Source: Gemmatimonadota bacterium (GTDB taxonomy: Bacteria > Gemmatimonadota > Gemmatimonadetes > Palauibacterales > Palauibacteraceae). Taken from it: a stretch of 7,972 nucleotides of DNA. Both the position numbers and the translations under genes were made by a program. This document shows positions 6,803 through 7,972 of the stretch, in pieces; the stretch's first letter is position 1; each line of letters begins with the position of its first letter. The notes under the pieces were generated by a model. The model was given only the letters and a program-made list of their open reading frames with translations. It made no database searches and was not told where the DNA came from. The stretch is from assembly GCA_016649455.1 (NCBI GenBank), contig JAENXO010000109.1:1-7972 (forward strand), in the 5' to 3' direction.

Positions 6803-6811
6803 GGCGCCATT
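6800..6811. promoter_or_regulatory. 12-base palindrome overlapping the HU -10 box and start point
   Basis: AATGGCGCCATT is perfectly self-complementary. It overlaps the last three bases of the -10 box and covers the expected transcription start, a position typical of a repressor operator. The binding factor is unknown. Confidence 0.4.
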
Positions 6812-6842
6812 GGACGGTTTCGGTGGTTCCATCCCGATCTCA

Positions 6843-6848
6843 AAGGAG
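6843..6848 (+). promoter_or_regulatory. Ribosome binding site deciding the HU start
   Basis: AAGGAG is followed by ACGAAC and then GTG at 6855, an optimal 6-base spacing. It fixes the GTG as the start over the upstream in-frame ATGs. Confidence 0.85.
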
Positions 6849-6854
6849 ACGAAC

Positions 6855-7148
6855 GTGACGAAGCAGGATTTTGCTGAGAAGCTCGCGAAGCAGACTGACA
6901 TCTCCAAGGCGAAGGCCATGGATGTCATCGACGCTATCTTCTCGACCAAGCCGCGCGAGGGAATCATCGCGATCGAGCTGGATGCCGGTCGCGACTTTAC
7001 GGTCACCGGTTTCGGTACGTTCAAGACTCGCAAGACGAAAGAGCGTAAAGGCCGGAATCCGCAGACCGGTCAGGAAATCACGATTGCCGCGCGCAAGAGC
7101 GTTTCGTTCCGCGCCGGGAAGGGCCTCAAGGAGCGCGTCAAGGAGTAA
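6855..7148 (+). CDS. HU-family nucleoid DNA-binding protein
   Basis: HU proteins are small dimers that bend DNA and help organise the chromosome. The 97-residue product begins MTKQDFAEKLAKQTDISKAK and contains the family signature: GFGTF (52-56), basic arm residues (KTRKTKERKGR), and RNPQTG (67-72) with the DNA-intercalating proline at 69. The C-terminus (SFRAGKGLKERV) matches the family end. Compared with E. coli HU, recalled as about 90 residues with GFG at 46-48, there are about six extra residues before GFGTF (around PREGIIAIELDAGRDF). The start is GTG at 6855 with AAGGAG at 6843-6848 and a 6-base spacer; the longer in-frame ATG starts at 6765 and 6801 add non-homologous sequence, and 6801 even lies inside the promoter -10. 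It is followed by a strong hairpin and is convergent with the protease gene. Confidence 0.95.
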   Translation: MTKQDFAEKLAKQTDISKAKAMDVIDAIFSTKPREGIIAIELDAGRDFTVTGFGTFKTRKTKERKGRNPQTGQEITIAARKSVSFRAGKGLKERVKE

Positions 7149-7165
7149 AGCGTTCCCGCCAGGCT

Positions 7166-7181
7166 CCGATCTTCAGATCGG
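7166..7181 (+). terminator. Small hairpin just after the HU gene
   Basis: CCGATC, loop TTCA, GATCGG forms a perfect 6-bp stem starting 17 bases after the HU stop codon. There is no T-run after it. It may be a 3' stabilising hairpin or part of a two-hairpin terminator with the next element. Confidence 0.4.
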
Positions 7182-7187
7182 GAGATG

Positions 7188-7225
7188 GATGCGAAACGGG
7201 CCCCGAATGGGGCCCGTTTCGCATC
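7188..7225. terminator. Long perfect hairpin between convergent genes, probable bidirectional terminator
   Basis: GATGCGAAACGGGCCCC (7188-7204) and GGGGCCCGTTTCGCATC (7209-7225) are exact reverse complements with a 4-base loop (GAAT), giving a 17-bp stem. It sits 40 bases after the HU stop and 53 bases after the protease stop on the other strand, so it can serve both. No T-tract follows on either strand, so it is not a textbook rho-independent terminator. Confidence 0.8.
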
Positions 7226-7277
7226 TCAGGACATAGTGGATGGGGCCGGAAGGCTCACCCCGCCCGTACGACGGCAC

Positions 7278-7972
7278 TCAGTTCGATGGCGCCGCCGCGG
7301 CACGCGGTAAGGACTCGCCGGCGCCCGTATCGACACGACTCGCCACGTTCAGCAACTCCTCCGGCGTCGACGCCTCGCGCAGCAGCAGTACGGCCTCCCT
7401 GACCTGCGGATTCCCCGCCTGTGACCGGCGGAGTCTCTCAGTCTCGCCGAACGCGGAGTTGGCCAGCTGGGCCGCCAGGAAGCGGTCGACCAGCGGCTGC
7501 ACGTCACGGTACAGGGCCGGGTCCAGCTCGACTTCTTCCTCCACGAGCATCCGATAGAATTCGTCCCGCATGGCCGGCGTGATCTCGAAGTCCGACCGGA
7601 GCTTCGCGTGATCTGCGTTCCAGGTCGCGGCGAATCGAACCGAGAGCTGGTTCAGCGAGAACGACCCACGTCCGAGCGCCTCGGCGAATTCCCGTTCCCG
7701 GTCGGTGAGCGAGTCCGGCACCACGACATCCGGAGTGATGCCCCCGCCACCGAACACCGGGCGGCCTCCCTCGGTCCAGTATTCCTCTTCCGTCGGGGCT
7801 GCAACCGTGTCGCCAGCTGCTTCCGCATCTTCGTCAGCCACATCGACATCAGTCGGCCGGCCGTCGATGTCGTGCGGCCGACTGATCGACCGGCCGCTCG
7901 GCGTGTACCAGCCCGCGGTCGTCAGCTTCAGGTGGTGGCCTTCAGGAAGCTGATACAGGGTCTGAACCGACC
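7278..7972 (-). CDS. S41-family carboxyl-terminal processing protease, C-terminal part (cut by window edge)
   Basis: The frame is open to the right edge, giving the last 230 or so residues. It begins SVQTLYQLPEGHHLKLTTAG then WYTPSGRSI, which is the sequence just after the catalytic Lys (usual context GKGSVQ) of CtpA/Prc-type S41 proteases. PVFGGGGITPDVVVP (71-85) is the next conserved block. Between them lies an acidic insert (about 31-66, rich in Asp and Glu). The C-terminal 140 residues are helical-looking and end in RAAAAPSN. These proteases usually have a PDZ domain and act in the periplasm on protein tails. The catalytic Ser and Lys, PDZ domain and signal peptide would be to the right of the window and are not seen. 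The GTG at 7841 is internal and not a start. It is convergent with the HU gene. Confidence 0.9.
   Translation of the reverse strand, partial: SVQTLYQLPEGHHLKLTTAGWYTPSGRSISRPHDIDGRPTDVDVADEDAEAAGDTVAAPTEEEYWTEGGRPVFGGGGITPDVVVPDSLTDREREFAEALGRGSFSLNQLSVRFAATWNADHAKLRSDFEITPAMRDEFYRMLVEEEVELDPALYRDVQPLVDRFLAAQLANSAFGETERLRRSQAGNPQVREAVLLLREASTPEELLNVASRVDTGAGESLPRAAAAPSN

Larger units (their letters stand above)
6722..6830. repeat. Pair of imperfect direct repeats flanking the HU promoter
   Basis: CGGTTTCGGATGGATTCC at 6722-6739 and CGGTTTCGGTGGTTCC at 6815-6830 share a perfect first nine bases and differ only by two single-A gaps after that. One copy is upstream of the -35 box, the other is in the leader. 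They could be paired regulatory sites or chance. Confidence 0.45.
6642..6854. other. Divergent intergenic region between the rhodanese operon and the HU gene
   Basis: These 213 bases carry the start signals for both directions: the HU promoter and leader on the plus strand, and a weaker candidate promoter for the rhodanese operon on the minus strand. They also hold a 12-base palindrome at the HU start point and a pair of imperfect direct repeats (6722-6739 and 6815-6830). An open frame upstream of HU (from 6765) and one upstream of the rhodanese (to 6707) extend into the region, but neither looks coding. No RNA gene is recognised. Confidence 0.75.

Noticed and set aside
6765..6854. N-terminal extension of HU from ATG 6765 or 6801
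   Set aside because: The region contains the promoter and leader, the extra residues have no HU homology, and AAGGAG is perfectly placed for GTG 6855.

Overview
This window is a compact, GC-rich bacterial chromosome segment with almost no non-coding DNA. Its core genes are typical chromosomal housekeeping genes, and I see no insertion sequence, phage gene, CRISPR array, tRNA or rRNA. A Gemmatimonadota-like or other deep-branching GC-rich lineage fits the HU sequence style (a longer strand ahead of the GFGTF motif) and the gene mix, but this is a weak taxonomic guess from memory, not a measurement.

Layout. Positions 1-6641 hold eight minus-strand genes that read as one operon. In transcription order they are: a lipoprotein with a rhodanese domain (6641-6159), an EamA/DMT membrane transporter (6130-5189), a class 3 (Rhizobium etli-type) L-asparaginase (5192-4143), a carboxymuconolactone decarboxylase-family protein (4146-3496), the ribosome-assembly GTPase Obg (3506-2463), the DNA-processing protein DprA (2475-1312), the heme chaperone HemW (1315-158), and the start of the heat-shock repressor HrcA (122 to the left edge). 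Five consecutive junctions from the transporter to hemW overlap by 4 to 13 bases, so translational coupling is likely throughout. Positions 6642-6854 are a divergent regulatory region. A plus-strand HU-family nucleoid protein follows (6855-7148) with a good sigma-70-type promoter. Positions 7149-7277 separate convergent genes and contain a 17-bp perfect hairpin. The right end (7278-7972, minus) is the C-terminal part of an S41 carboxyl-terminal processing protease.

How the genes fit together. The lower half of the operon (obg, dprA, hemW, hrcA) is general cell maintenance: ribosome maturation, DNA uptake and recombination, heme insertion and the protein-folding stress response. The hemW-hrcA linkage is a familiar arrangement in several phyla. 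The upper half (rhodanese lipoprotein, transporter, asparaginase, CMD protein) looks like a small accessory metabolic module fused upstream of it. No obviously new defence or mobile system is visible. The points most worth a second look are the probable CTG start of the asparaginase, the palindrome and flanking direct repeats at the HU promoter, the six-residue insertion in HU, the CMD protein in which the redox CxxC is replaced, and the C-terminal CysCys of the rhodanese lipoprotein.
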